This document shows positions 19,244-28,486 of a stretch of 64,000 nucleotides of DNA, one piece after another. This DNA is from Flavobacterium sp. ENC (GTDB taxonomy: Bacteria; Bacteroidota; Bacteroidia; Flavobacteriales; Flavobacteriaceae). A program made the position numbers and the translations under genes. The notes beneath the pieces were generated by a model, which saw nothing but the letters and a program-made list of their open reading frames with translations, made no database searches and was not told the origin of the DNA. Each line of letters starts with the position of its first letter. The stretch's first letter is position 1. The stretch is from contig NZ_JAJMOY010000003.1 of NCBI RefSeq assembly GCF_020991415.1, forward strand, positions 1-64,000. The letters run 5' to 3'.

Positions 19244-19275
19244 GGAACGATTGTTCCGTATTTTTTATATCTTTG
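19244..19275 (+). promoter_or_regulatory. TetR operator plus -7 box for tetR autoregulation
   Basis: GGAACGATTGTTCC (19244-19257) differs by one base from the perfect palindrome before the SDR gene and stands ten bases upstream of TATCTTTG (19268-19275). The tetR gene therefore appears to have its own promoter, repressed by its product. Confidence 0.8.
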
Positions 19276-19297
19276 TCAAGAATTTAATTAGGAAATC

Positions 19298-19879
19298 ATG
19301 GCCAGAACGAAAGAATTTAATGAAGACCAGGCATTGGATAAAGCTATTGAAATTTTCTGGCACAAAGGGTACAACGGAACTTCGGCGCAGGATTTGGTAA
19401 CTCATTTGGGTTTAAGTCGTTCCAGTCTGTACGATACCTTTGGTGACAAGCAAAAGCTTTTTTCGATGGCCCTGAAAAGATACCAGAAGCAGGGTCAGGA
19501 TTATGTCAAAAATCTTTTGGAAGAAGCTGAAGATGTCAAAGCAACGCTGACCATAATTTTTAAACAGGCGGTTTTGGAAAGTCTGGAAGACCGGATTACA
19601 AAAGGCTGTTTTATGGTGAATTCTTCGGTAGAACTTGCCATGCATGATGAAGAGATTGCCAAAATAGTAAACGATAACAGGCAGACAATGGAAGATGTTT
19701 TTCTGAAGGCCGTTACAAAAGGGCAGGAGGCAGGCCAGATTTCAACAAAGCAGAATGCAAGGACGCTGGCTCGTTTTATCTTTAACAATTATACAGGCAT
19801 CAGGGTTTTGGCCCGTTCCGGCGAGAAAGACAAACAAGTGTATGATGATATTCTCAAAGCACTATTTTCTTTGTTTTAA
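19298..19879 (+). CDS. TetR/AcrR-family repressor
   Basis: 193 residues. The N-terminal helix-turn-helix is clear (GTSAQDLVTHLGLSRSSLYDTFGDK, in two parts around residues 28-52), followed by an all-helical ligand-binding domain. C104 or so in KGCFMVN resembles the cysteine-containing motif of the YxaF/LmrA or AcuR-like branch. Two matching GGAACGATYGTTCC palindromes, before the SDR and before this gene, define a two-promoter regulon. Inducer unknown. Confidence 0.93.
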   Translation: MARTKEFNEDQALDKAIEIFWHKGYNGTSAQDLVTHLGLSRSSLYDTFGDKQKLFSMALKRYQKQGQDYVKNLLEEAEDVKATLTIIFKQAVLESLEDRITKGCFMVNSSVELAMHDEEIAKIVNDNRQTMEDVFLKAVTKGQEAGQISTKQNARTLARFIFNNYTGIRVLARSGEKDKQVYDDILKALFSLF

Positions 19880-19894
19880 GAAAGTATTTCAATT

Positions 19895-19932
19895 AAAAAA
19901 CGGCAATTACATATAGTAGTTGCCGTTTTTTG
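19895..19932. terminator. Bidirectional terminator
   Basis: AAAACGGCAA and TTGCCGTTTT enclose an interrupted stem and ATATA loop between the convergent tetR and nucleoid-associated genes, with T-runs on both strands. Confidence 0.88.
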
Positions 19933-19963
19933 TTTAAGTAAGTAATAGAAAATGAATGACTTT

Positions 19964-21022
19964 CTAGCTTTTTTCTTCTTTATTGAAGTAAACTAAATAG
20001 TAATACATTTGTTTTTCTTCATCCCACCCTTTTTCAACGTATTTTTCTGCGCTTTCCGGATTGATGAAATCCATTTTTATCTGAATATGCGTATCCAGGT
20101 TAATCACGTTTTTAATCGATTTTCTGGCGTCAGAAACTGCTGAGTTGGCAATTGGAAATGAGGTTACATCTTCGATGCTATATTTTTCTCCTTTATCCAC
20201 TTTGTAGTTTTTGAATTCAGGAATTAAGTCAGGGTTGTCTAATACTTCGTTTAGGAAATTTTGCTCTTCAAACTGATCATTTTTCGCGAAATAATTCACG
20301 GATCGGTTCATAAACATCACTTCTTCTTTTTTGTCTTCTGCCGGCAAAACGACATCTTTGGCGAAGTTCTGACAGAATTTCAGGTATTTTTTAGTAATGA
20401 AGTTTTCATCTTCAAAGGCATCAACAGATAAAAAATGCTCTAACCAGTAGCGCGCATCATAACGGTTGCTGTCTACGGTCAGGATTTTGTACCCTTCTTC
20501 TTTTTTATAATTAAAGATCAGACATCCTTTGTCTAACTTGCTCAGGTTGATTCCCTGCTGCAGGATCATTTCAAGATTGCTGTCTTTTTCCTCGAATTGT
20601 AAAAAGTCAGCCTGTAATTCACTTTTAAAAATTCCGATAGCATCCACAACATTGTTGTCAATACTTAAATTGGTCAGGTAGGTTACATAAACCTCTCCGT
20701 TCTTAATATGCGGATGATTGGACTGCTCGAATAAATGTGTCGTGATTTTTTTGGAAATTTCCTGCACATTCGCCGGATTGGCAAAAATCTCGGTAGCATA
20801 TTTAAACATGTCGTTATAATCCAAATCTACTTCGTGCGCAAACTGATAATAGTTTTCTTCTTTTTCTCTAAAAGGCTTAAAGAAGTACTCTTTTATCAAA
20901 GGCACAATTTCATCATTTAAATTAAATGGCTGTTCCGATAAAAAAATCGCTTCGTTTCTGCTTTTGTTTCCTACGCGGTGTATTGAAAGCGTCTCGATGT
21001 GGGTGTTGAATAAGTTGATCAT
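19964..21022 (-). CDS. Nucleoid-associated protein (NdpA/YejK family)
   Basis: 352 residues. The pattern INLFNTHIETLSIHRVGNKSRNE at the start, FEEKDSNLEMILQQGINLSKLDKGCLIF in the middle and YFMNRS-type motif (MNRSVNYF) late in the protein match the 37-kDa nucleoid-associated family. Expected to be a cytosolic DNA-binding or nucleoid protein; its exact role is unclear in any organism. It stands alone between a terminator and the S23-like gene. Confidence 0.85.
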   Translation of the reverse strand: MINLFNTHIETLSIHRVGNKSRNEAIFLSEQPFNLNDEIVPLIKEYFFKPFREKEENYYQFAHEVDLDYNDMFKYATEIFANPANVQEISKKITTHLFEQSNHPHIKNGEVYVTYLTNLSIDNNVVDAIGIFKSELQADFLQFEEKDSNLEMILQQGINLSKLDKGCLIFNYKKEEGYKILTVDSNRYDARYWLEHFLSVDAFEDENFITKKYLKFCQNFAKDVVLPAEDKKEEVMFMNRSVNYFAKNDQFEEQNFLNEVLDNPDLIPEFKNYKVDKGEKYSIEDVTSFPIANSAVSDARKSIKNVINLDTHIQIKMDFINPESAEKYVEKGWDEEKQMYYYLVYFNKEEKS

Positions 21023-21069
21023 TTATTTTTTTTAGGTTCAGAGTGGCAAAGGCTCAAAGGCTCAAAGGT

Positions 21070-21429
21070 TTAGTTTCTGTCTTTTATCTTTCGAATAAAG
21101 GCACTTAACATGCGCTCAAGCTCTCTGCTTTCTCCATTTATTTTGTTAAATTGATTCTCGTTTAAAAATTTTAAATTGAATGAGATTTCAAGCTGGGTTT
21201 GCATCTCGAATAATGATGACATTGAAATATTTAAAAATCTCAGATAATCATTATTGCCATCTCTGCCATAACCTTCGGCAATATTGCTGGGTATTGATAC
21301 TGAACATCTTCTGATTTGTGAAGTTAGTCCATAAATTTCTTCTTTTGGAAATAAATTTGTTAGTTGGTAAATTTCGATTACCAAGTTCATAGATTTTTGC
21401 CAGATCAGAAGGTCTCTAAAAGTTTTCAT
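21070..21429 (-). CDS. Four-helix bundle protein (S23/IVP family)
   Basis: 119 residues with the family signature: F-RDLLIWQKSMNLV near the start, FPKEEIYGLTSQIRRCSVSIPSNIAEGYGR in the centre, and a helical tail. The family includes proteins encoded by 23S rRNA intervening sequences, but most members, like this one, are free-standing chromosomal genes of unknown role. Short-word repeats flank it on both sides. Confidence 0.9.
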   Translation of the reverse strand: MKTFRDLLIWQKSMNLVIEIYQLTNLFPKEEIYGLTSQIRRCSVSIPSNIAEGYGRDGNNDYLRFLNISMSSLFEMQTQLEISFNLKFLNENQFNKINGESRELERMLSAFIRKIKDRN

Positions 21430-21553
21430 TTTTCATTTTTTTTAAACAAATATAAAAAAACAAGAAAAAACTTATAATTTAAAATCGTAAGATTTTAAAG
21501 AAAACCTTTGAACCTTTGCAACTCAGAACCTCAGCCCCTCAGAACCTTTCCTT

Positions 21554-22093
21554 CTAATTCCAATTCTCCTCAAACCCGAAATCCTCAAAGCTGTCGTCTC
21601 CTTCAAACATATCAAGATCATCTTCGTCTAAATCGTCTTCAAATTCGCCGTAGATATCGTCGTGCATGTCGGCTTCAAAGTTTTTTTCTATGGCTTCGTC
21701 CGGCATTTCACCGTGAGAGAATAAAGTTTCCGGATAAATTGCGGTAGCCGATTGCTCTTCTACAGCGGCCAGTTCTACAAGGAATGTCCACATATTGATG
21801 AAATCGTACACATAGATAATTTTGGTATTTTCTTTGTCTAAGAGATCAGATAATGCGTAATCACTCATGATTTTTTGTTCGCCGGGAACGTCTCCCGTAT
21901 CAAAAAGCGGGATTTCATCTTCCTGATTCCAAGTTTCATCGCAGGTATAAAACGAAGCTACTTCCATTCCGTCAAAACCAAAAGCGTTGAAGATCGCATT
22001 GTGTAAATCCTCAAGAGTATCGTCCTCAAGAATTGCAATGTCTCTGAAAATGTCTTCTTCGGCGTCTAGAATTACTCTAAATTTATAAACCAT
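21554..22093 (-). CDS. pRiA4b ORF-3-like / IS1096 passenger-type protein
   Basis: 179 residues. The N-terminal 100 residues (YKFRVILDAEEDIFRDIAILEDDTL, then NAFGFDG and FYTCDETW, later YVYDFINMW) match the family first described on plasmid pRiA4b and as an IS1096 passenger. The last 45 residues are extremely acidic (DDLDEDDLDMFEGDD). No transposase or terminal repeat is adjacent, so this is a resident gene. A -7 box precedes it. Function unknown. Confidence 0.82.
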   Translation of the reverse strand: MVYKFRVILDAEEDIFRDIAILEDDTLEDLHNAIFNAFGFDGMEVASFYTCDETWNQEDEIPLFDTGDVPGEQKIMSDYALSDLLDKENTKIIYVYDFINMWTFLVELAAVEEQSATAIYPETLFSHGEMPDEAIEKNFEADMHDDIYGEFEDDLDEDDLDMFEGDDSFEDFGFEENWN

Positions 22094-22116
22094 AATCTTT
22101 GTATTTTTTGAAAAGT

Positions 22117-22124
22117 CAAAGGTA
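22117..22124 (-). promoter_or_regulatory. -7 box TACCTTTG
   Basis: Perfect TAnnTTTG on the minus strand, 23 bases before the start codon of the acidic-tail protein. Confidence 0.55.
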
Positions 22125-22217
22125 AAATATAAAAAACGAAATACGAATTTTGAATTACGTTTTGTTGAAAAGATTTTACAAATCGATTAATCTTACGAAT
22201 GAAGTTTAATATTAGTT

Positions 22218-23172
22218 TGTCAGGCTGAGCGGAGTCAAAGCCCCATTCCAATTGGCAAGCCTTCGACTTCGCTCAGGATGACACCAGGTAAAGATGCTTT
22301 CCTTTAAGGTTTTCAAAACCTTACAGATTTTAATAATGACTTAAGTTTAAAATTTTCGTTGCGACTGTCAGGCTGAGCGGAGTCGAAGCCCCATTCCAAT
22401 TGGCAAGCCTTCGACTTCGCTCAGGATGACACCAGGCCAAGATGCTTTCCTTTAAGGTTTTCAAAACCTTACAGATTTTAATAATGACTTAAGTTTAAAA
22501 TTTTCGTTGCGACTGTCAGGCTGAGCGGAGTCGAAGCCCCATTCCAATTGGCAAGCCTTCGACTTCGCTCAGGATGACACCAGGCCAAGATGCTTTCCTT
22601 TAAGGTTTTCAAAACCTTACAGATTTTAATAATGACTTAAGTTTAAAATTTTCGTTGCGACTGTCAGGCTGAGCGGAGTCGAAGCCCCATTCCAATTGGC
22701 AAGCCTTCGACTTCGCTCAGGATGACACCAGGCCAAGATGCTTTCCTTTAAGGTTTTCAAAACCTTACAGATTTTAATAATGACTTAAGTTTAAAATTTT
22801 CGTTGCGACTGTCAGGCTGAGCGGAGTCGAAGCCCCATTCCAATTGGCAAGCCTTAGACTTCGCTCAGGATGATACCAGGTCAAGATGCTTTCCTTTAAG
22901 GTTTTCAAAACTTTAAAGATTTTAATAATGACTTAAGTTTAAAATTTTCGTTGCGACTGTCAGGCTGAGCGAAGTCGAAGCCCCATTCCAATTGGCAAGT
23001 CTTCGACTTCGCTCAGGATGACACCAGTTCAAGATTCTTTCCATTGAGGTTTTCAAAACCTTAAAGATTTTAATAATGACTTAAGTTTAAAATTTTCGTT
23101 GCGACTGTCAGGCTGAGCGGAGTCGAAGCCCCATTCCAATTGGCAAGCCTTCAACTTCGCTCAGGATGACAA
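22218..23172. repeat. Tandem array, 148-bp unit, six full and one partial copy
   Basis: Units begin (CAGGCTGAGC) at 22221, 22369, 22517, 22665, 22813, 22961 and 23109, an exact 148-bp period. Units 2 to 4 are identical; units 1, 5, 6 and the truncated 7 carry scattered substitutions. Each unit holds an inverted repeat (TGTCAGGCTGAGCGGAGTCGAAG against CTTCGACTTCGCTCAGGATGACA) around a 19-base centre, and a second small palindrome AAGGTTTTCAAAACCTT. The array occupies nearly the whole 1.1-kb gap; no reading frame or CRISPR-like unique spacer is present. Confidence 0.95.
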
Positions 23173-23191
23173 TCATTTTTCAAATAAAAAA

Positions 23192-23791
23192 CTATTTTCC
23201 CACCAGTCTTTTTCTGATTTTGTGATAATGCTTATGATAAGTGCTGTGACTTGGATAGGTCCTGCCTGAAGTTATATTATTAAAAATCAGTGCCGTTATA
23301 AATAGAATTAATACACCGTCTAAAACGGGAGAAAGTACATACATATAACCTAAATCTTTTATTTGAGCAGAGCCTGTAACTGCTATAAGTGCGGTTGCAC
23401 CTCCGGGCGGATGAAGTGTTTTAGTAATTTGCATAAAAATAATAGAAAGCGAAACGGCAAGCGGTGCAGCTAACCAAACTATATCAGGGACCAGTTTGTT
23501 TACTGTAACGCCAATAATCGCCGAGATCAGATGACCGCCAATTAAATTTCGGGGCTGTGAAAACGGACTTTGAATAATTCCATAAACTAATACGCTTGAT
23601 GCTCCAAAAGAACCAATTAAAAAAACAATATCGCTGCCGGAAAAACGAATAGATTCAAGATAAGCCAGAATTCCAATTCCGACAAAGGAGCCTAAAAAGG
23701 ACCAAAAATGTTCTTTATAGTCAATTAAGGTTTCTTTGTAAAGGATGTAACGGGTCTTGCGGTAACTTCTTTTTATTTTCTGAACAGGCAT
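23192..23791 (-). CDS. HPP-family membrane protein
   Basis: 199 residues with five hydrophobic segments and the diagnostic TLHPPGGATAL motif (about 120-130). The family is named for this motif; plant and cyanobacterial members transport nitrite, but bacterial function is mostly untested. It starts 2 bp after the stop of the chloride-channel gene, so they are co-transcribed; a shared role in anion movement is plausible. Confidence 0.9.
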   Translation of the reverse strand: MPVQKIKRSYRKTRYILYKETLIDYKEHFWSFLGSFVGIGILAYLESIRFSGSDIVFLIGSFGASSVLVYGIIQSPFSQPRNLIGGHLISAIIGVTVNKLVPDIVWLAAPLAVSLSIIFMQITKTLHPPGGATALIAVTGSAQIKDLGYMYVLSPVLDGVLILFITALIFNNITSGRTYPSHSTYHKHYHKIRKRLVGK

Positions 23792-23793
23792 GC

Positions 23794-25074
23794 TTATTTT
23801 ATTAAACTTGGAGAATACGTATAAACAGTATAAGGATAAATCATTTTTGCCGTGTATTTAGAAATCAGGCAAACGGCTAAAATCGGAAGGAATAAGGTAT
23901 AATCGTTTGTTAATCCGCACACTAAAAATATAGCAGTGAAAGGCGCATGAATGCTGGCACTTAAAACAGCTGCCATTCCGATAATCATAAAATTGACCGG
24001 AATTACCTGTGTGTTAAAAAATGTATTTAAAACGGAAGATAATAAAAGTCCCAGAAAAGCACCGATAAAAAGGCTTGGGGCAAAAACACCTCCATCGCCG
24101 CCTGAGGCTAATGTTACAGAAGTAACGATTGGTTTCAGAATTAGGATTCCGATGAAAGTCAATGCCAAAGTTACGGTTAACGGAAGCTGGGTGGAATTGC
24201 CAAAAATCATTTTTATAGCGTGATAACCTTCTCCGTATAATTGTGGAAATACAAATAATGAAATACTCAGTACAATTGATCCTAAAATAATTTTGTAGTA
24301 GTGCGTTTGAATTTTACCGAATTGAGATTTGAAAAATAAGACGCAACGGGTGAGGTAAACCGAATTTATTCCGGCCAGAATACCTAAAAGAATAAAATAA
24401 GGAATCGCTTTCAGGTGCCAGGTTGTGATGGAAACAGTAAATAAAGGTTCTTCTTTTAAAATCGATAATAAACCAAAAGCAATCGAAACGGCAATTACAT
24501 TGGTAAGGATAAAAGCGCGTGTTACTTTTCGGGAGATGACTTCAACAGCAAATAAAATTCCGGCAACCGGACTGCTGAACAGTGCGGTAATTCCCGCGGC
24601 AACTCCAGCACAAATTAATTCAGTTTTATATTTACGAAAGACATTTTCTTTTTGCTGTGCAACGGAACCAATTGTCGCAGTAGCCACAACAGTGGAGACT
24701 TCGATTCCGGTGGAGCCTCCAAAAATAACAGTTAATAGTCCGTTGATAAAGTGGGATGGAATTTTGTAGGATGGAAGGTTTTTTGAACCTGATGTAGTGC
24801 TTTCAAAGACTTCTTTTATGCCTTTGTTTTCTTTTTTCTTAAAAAGATACTGCCTTAGAAAATAAATCACAGACAATCCTAAAACAGGAAAAATAACAAA
24901 AAAGACCGGATGTACCGTGACTTCGTGAAAGAAGATTTCTTCGTAATATTCGGTTATTTTTTTTAGTGAAATTCCCAGGAATGCAGAAAGAAAACCAATT
25001 AATAAAGAAACAATAACTAATTTTCGAAAAACAATGAATTGATGATTTTTTTTGATTTGTGCCGTTTTGTTCAT
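23794..25074 (-). CDS. ClC-family chloride channel or transporter
   Basis: About 426 residues. Ion-pathway motifs are recognisable: GGSTGIEVST (in place of GSGIP/GKEGP), a helix GVAAGITALFSSPVAGILFAVE, and SGGDGGVFAPSLFIGA. Ten or more hydrophobic helices. The frame is open to an ATG at 25101, but that lies about ten bases after the predicted transcription start; the ATG at 25074 gives a normal leader and is preferred. Whether it is a channel or a proton exchanger cannot be read with certainty. Confidence 0.9.
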   Translation of the reverse strand: MNKTAQIKKNHQFIVFRKLVIVSLLIGFLSAFLGISLKKITEYYEEIFFHEVTVHPVFFVIFPVLGLSVIYFLRQYLFKKKENKGIKEVFESTTSGSKNLPSYKIPSHFINGLLTVIFGGSTGIEVSTVVATATIGSVAQQKENVFRKYKTELICAGVAAGITALFSSPVAGILFAVEVISRKVTRAFILTNVIAVSIAFGLLSILKEEPLFTVSITTWHLKAIPYFILLGILAGINSVYLTRCVLFFKSQFGKIQTHYYKIILGSIVLSISLFVFPQLYGEGYHAIKMIFGNSTQLPLTVTLALTFIGILILKPIVTSVTLASGGDGGVFAPSLFIGAFLGLLLSSVLNTFFNTQVIPVNFMIIGMAAVLSASIHAPFTAIFLVCGLTNDYTLFLPILAVCLISKYTAKMIYPYTVYTYSPSLIK

Positions 25075-25117
25075 CAGAAGTAAATTTGAGAATCGCAGCA
25101 TTTTATTTGCGATTTCA

Positions 25118-25125
25118 CAAAATTA
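25118..25125 (-). promoter_or_regulatory. -7 box TAATTTTG for the ClC-HPP pair
   Basis: Perfect TAnnTTTG on the minus strand upstream of the ClC gene; it helps choose the downstream of two possible start codons. Confidence 0.5.
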
Positions 25126-25269
25126 GGCAATCACATTGGGTTTTTAATAAAAAGCACTCAGTAAATTGTGTTAAAAGTTACTTTGAAAGATAATTCTAAG
25201 TTGTTTTTGTTTTGTAATGTTGAAGAAGAATTTCGAAAAGTTGATAAGTTTAATTATTAAACCTACTAG

Positions 25270-25411
25270 TTTGTCATTTCCGACGAAGGAGAAATCTCCA
25301 GTAGTAATTCCACGTGCAAAATCGCCAATCTTTGTCGAGCTGCTGGCGAAGATTTACTTCGTCTGTTCGCTTGTTCGCTATCGCTCGAGCCTCCTTCGTT
25401 GAAATGACATA
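25270..25411. repeat. Imperfect inverted repeat, GTCATTTCCGACGAAGGAG type
   Basis: The left end TGTCATTTCCGACGAAGGAG and the right end CTCCTTCGTTGAAATGACA are inverted partners about 100 bases apart. The same outer motif bounds another element at 62837-62947. It fills most of the 390-bp gap between the ClC and VOC genes; no gene is seen there. Confidence 0.8.
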
Positions 25412-25466
25412 AATGAGAAAAAAATTTCCGACTTCGCGACTTCTCAAGATTAAATCTTTCTAAAAA

Positions 25467-25856
25467 TTACCTTTCATAAAACTCAATCGGCAATAAATCC
25501 GGATCAGCTATAAAAGTAAATCGCTTATCAGTCGTTTCATCAATTCGGATGGGTTCTGATTCGATGTTTTTTGTATTCAAAAAAGCAATTGTTTCTTCTA
25601 AATTAATCACTTCAAAAGCTAAATGACGCAAACCCACAGCTTCAGGTCGTGAAGGACGCTTCGGTGGATTGGGAAACGAGAATAATTCGACGATGTAACT
25701 TCCGTTTAAGGCGAGGTCAAGTTTGTATGACTGACGTTCTTCACGATAGATTTCTCGAATAATAGTTAAACCTAAAACTTCGGTATAAAAAGTTTTGGAT
25801 TTTTGATAATCAGAACATAAAATGGCGATATGATGAACTTTATTTAAGGTAAGCAT
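25467..25856 (-). CDS. VOC-family glyoxalase-like metalloprotein (YaeR/SMU1112c type)
   Basis: 129 residues, one vicinal-oxygen-chelate module pair. Metal-ligand candidates are H9 in KVHHIAI, E in YIVELFSFP, H in GLRHLAFEV and E in PIEFYE. The PNPPKRPSRPEA loop is typical of the YaeR-like branch, whose substrate is unknown. Its ATG overlaps the acetyltransferase stop by one base (TAATG), indicating translational coupling. Confidence 0.92.
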   Translation of the reverse strand: MLTLNKVHHIAILCSDYQKSKTFYTEVLGLTIIREIYREERQSYKLDLALNGSYIVELFSFPNPPKRPSRPEAVGLRHLAFEVINLEETIAFLNTKNIESEPIRIDETTDKRFTFIADPDLLPIEFYER

Positions 25857-26431
25857 TATGATTTTGATTCAGGTTCCTGATTTAATTTTCGAATGATTTT
25901 GGCCGGATTTCCAACAGCCAGTGAGTTGTCCGGAATGTTTTTTGTCACAACGGATCCTGCGCCAATGACACAGCCTTTCCCAATAGTTATCCCGGGACAT
26001 ATTACAGAATTTCCGCCAATCCAGCAATCGTCTCCAATAGAAACTGGCAGTGCATTTTCTAATGTTTTGCGTAATTCGGCATCAAGCGGATGGGTCGCCG
26101 TATAAATCTGGACATTGGGTGCGAAAAATACATTTGATCCGATCGTTACCGGTGCACAATCTAAAACCACACAATTGACATTAAAATAAACATTATCCCC
26201 GCAGATCATATTGTATCCGTAATCACAATGAAAAGGGGGTTCGATATAAAAACTTTTTCCGGTGTTCGGAATTAATTCAGCTAAAATTTCCTTTGCTTTT
26301 TTGGTCAGGCGGTATTCGGTTACATTCAGGCGATGCAATAAGTTTTTGGCTTTTCGGCGTTCTTTTACTAAGAGAGGATCTCCCGCAATATAATATTCAC
26401 CCGAAATCATTTTTTCTTTTTCTGTTTTCAT
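25856..26431 (-). CDS. Maltose/galactoside-type sugar O-acetyltransferase
   Basis: 191 residues. N-terminal maltose-acetyltransferase segment (MISGEYYIAGDPLLVKERRKAK) and left-handed beta-helix hexapeptides with the catalytic His in THPLDAELR. It transfers acetyl from acetyl-CoA to a sugar hydroxyl. Overlaps the VOC gene by one base. No polysaccharide cluster surrounds it, so a detoxifying or salvage role is as likely as glycan decoration. Confidence 0.92.
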   Translation of the reverse strand: MKTEKEKMISGEYYIAGDPLLVKERRKAKNLLHRLNVTEYRLTKKAKEILAELIPNTGKSFYIEPPFHCDYGYNMICGDNVYFNVNCVVLDCAPVTIGSNVFFAPNVQIYTATHPLDAELRKTLENALPVSIGDDCWIGGNSVICPGITIGKGCVIGAGSVVTKNIPDNSLAVGNPAKIIRKLNQEPESKS

Positions 26432-26452
26432 ACCGTGTAATTACATTGATTA

Positions 26453-27061
26453 CTATTTGTTCAGCATTCTGTTTTTGGTCATTTCAAGATTTTTTACAGC
26501 GCCTACAGGTGCAATTTTGATAGCCGGATTTCCTTCTGCCAAATAGAAAAAATAACCGGTATTGGAACCAATGAGATATACATTTTCAGACTTTTCGTCA
26601 CTGTAATTTAATTTGTAATCATAGTGCAGTTTGTTGTTTTTTATTTTTTCAGAAATAGATCTGCCATCTGCAAATCCGTATCCCAGAAATACACATACTA
26701 AAAAAGCACTAAGTGATTTTAATGCCGTAATGTTATAATAGTTAAGTTTTTCGCTTTCTGATAATCCGGGTTCAACATCCTTTACGCCAAAAATTTTGTG
26801 AATCCATTTTTTATCTTCGTTTTTGATCAGTATTTGTGGAACGTTGAAATAAAAAACAATGAATACTAATACGGTTATGAAAAATATAGGATGTGAAGTA
26901 ATGGCTGCTATCGGGCTTATCAAAATGTCCATGACTGAGGAATACCTTACGATGTTTATTCCAATTTGATAATAGGCCAGACTTTCTTTGACTATGCCTA
27001 AAATAACAAGAAAAAGATAGCCAAAAGGAAGTAAGTTCTGTACTTTATCAATGTCTTTCAT
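26453..27061 (-). CDS. Uncharacterised membrane protein
   Basis: 202 residues, not recognised. Three hydrophobic segments (about 12-30, 50-73, 112-130) precede a soluble tail of about 60 residues with YLIGSNTGYFFYLAEGN, which is probably extracytoplasmic. Neighbours are unrelated enzymes on the same strand with short gaps. Confidence 0.7.
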   Translation of the reverse strand: MKDIDKVQNLLPFGYLFLVILGIVKESLAYYQIGINIVRYSSVMDILISPIAAITSHPIFFITVLVFIVFYFNVPQILIKNEDKKWIHKIFGVKDVEPGLSESEKLNYYNITALKSLSAFLVCVFLGYGFADGRSISEKIKNNKLHYDYKLNYSDEKSENVYLIGSNTGYFFYLAEGNPAIKIAPVGAVKNLEMTKNRMLNK

Positions 27062-27096
27062 ATAAAAAAACTATTTTATTTCGGGTTTTAAATTTT

Positions 27097-27555
27097 TTAC
27101 AAAAGCTTCTTCAGAATAACAATCTGACCCAAATGATAAACATCATGCTGAATGATTCCATGAATGTGCTCATAATAGGTATGATTGTTACTTGGGTATA
27201 TTTTTTCTAAATCCGAATCATTAAAATCCTCAAAAAAGGCACTCCATAATTCCTGGGATTTCGCCAGGCTTTGCAGGGATTGTTCCCACGCTGCTTCGGA
27301 GGAATCTAAAACCGGAACGAAATAATTATGGTCAGGAGTGGTAACTGTTTCGCCCTGAACCCGCCTTAAAATGTTTCTTCTCCACTGTATTAAATGATTG
27401 ACAATTTCCCAAATGGTATTTAAATTTGGATTTATTTTTCTGTAGGCCTGCTCTGCACTTACATTTTTTAAGGTGTCGTCAAGAGTGACTTCCAGCCAGG
27501 GTTCTCCATTATAAATGGATTGATATAAATTCGAAATTCTTTTGTTTTCTGACAT
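27097..27555 (-). CDS. DinB-family putative metal-dependent protein
   Basis: 152 residues, four-helix DinB/YfiT-like. The candidate metal histidines are in EIVNHLIQWRRNI and near the end in HDVYHLGQIVILKKLL. Family members include thiol-dependent transferases and damage-induced proteins; the substrate here is unknown. Confidence 0.87.
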   Translation of the reverse strand: MSENKRISNLYQSIYNGEPWLEVTLDDTLKNVSAEQAYRKINPNLNTIWEIVNHLIQWRRNILRRVQGETVTTPDHNYFVPVLDSSEAAWEQSLQSLAKSQELWSAFFEDFNDSDLEKIYPSNNHTYYEHIHGIIQHDVYHLGQIVILKKLL

Positions 27556-27615
27556 AACTACTATGGTTTTTTTGTTTTTTTCTTGAAATGTAATTTTTGT
27601 TTTTTCAGCTGATTA

Positions 27616-28368
27616 TCAAAGGGTGTAAAGTGAGTTCTCCTGAATACGGTGTTTGGTAATCTCTTCAGTTTCCGTATTAAAAACTATAACGCCTTCATTT
27701 TTATTGTCAAGCTGTCCTGCTAATTTTCCTTCTTTTGTCCAGACAGCACTACCGCCAACACTTATAAAATTATCACATTGCCCAATGCAATTTGCCATTA
27801 AAACGGGCATACTATATTTTTGAGCAACTTCGGGATAATGTACAAAAGCTTTTTCTATTCCATTTTGTGATTTGGCTACGCTTGCGAGATATATTTCTCC
27901 GCCCAGTTTGCTTGCTTTTTCGGCATGTGCTGTTTGCAGACTCTCATAACAAATAGCGGGAATAATTTTTTGGTTTTCAATTTCTATTAATACTTGTTCA
28001 TGACCATTTTCAAAATAGGGAAATTCATCTTCATGAAGTTGTTGCTTGGAGTAGGTAAGTTTTTCCTGATTCGGTCGAAATACAATCATACTGATTCGGA
28101 TTCTATTTTCAGTTTTTGTTGGAATTCCGACACCAATCGTAATCTCTTTACGATTCGAAATTTGCTGAAAAGTATCCATTCGACCATCGTCCGGATGAGT
28201 TGCAAGAGCTTTGGCAAGTTCCGGCTCATAACCTGTTAAAGAAAGCTCAGGGAAAAACACGGAAGTTGCTTTTAGCGAAGAAGCAATTTCTATAAATTTG
28301 AGGTGCTTTTCGATGTTAGCCGGAATGTCTCCCTTTAAAGGTTTTATCTGCGCGAGAGCTATGTTCAT
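27616..28368 (-). CDS. Carbon-nitrogen hydrolase (nitrilase superfamily)
   Basis: 250 residues. Catalytic triad visible as E41 (FFPELSLTGYE), K108 (YSKQQLHEDE) and C140 (PAICYESLQ). It should hydrolyse an amide or related C-N bond; substrate unknown. A paralogue with the same layout (E41, K108, C141) lies inside the trp operon at 46533-47270. No clear -7 box was found. Confidence 0.92.
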   Translation of the reverse strand: MNIALAQIKPLKGDIPANIEKHLKFIEIASSLKATSVFFPELSLTGYEPELAKALATHPDDGRMDTFQQISNRKEITIGVGIPTKTENRIRISMIVFRPNQEKLTYSKQQLHEDEFPYFENGHEQVLIEIENQKIIPAICYESLQTAHAEKASKLGGEIYLASVAKSQNGIEKAFVHYPEVAQKYSMPVLMANCIGQCDNFISVGGSAVWTKEGKLAGQLDNKNEGVIVFNTETEEITKHRIQENSLYTL

Positions 28369-28486
28369 TTATTCTTTTTTTTAAATGTGACAAACTGAAA
28401 GCTAATATACAAATAAGTAATTTACAACTCATCCCCGAAATTCTACAATTGGGTTATTTAATATTTTTTAACTAAAACTGTTAAAA

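Noticed and set aside
21554..22093. Insertion-sequence remnant (IS1096 passenger similarity)
   Set aside because: No transposase, terminal repeat or target duplication; family is widespread outside mobile elements.
22218..23172. Possible CRISPR array
   Set aside because: Units are 148 bp with identical centres and no short repeat alternating with unique spacers; no cas gene nearby.
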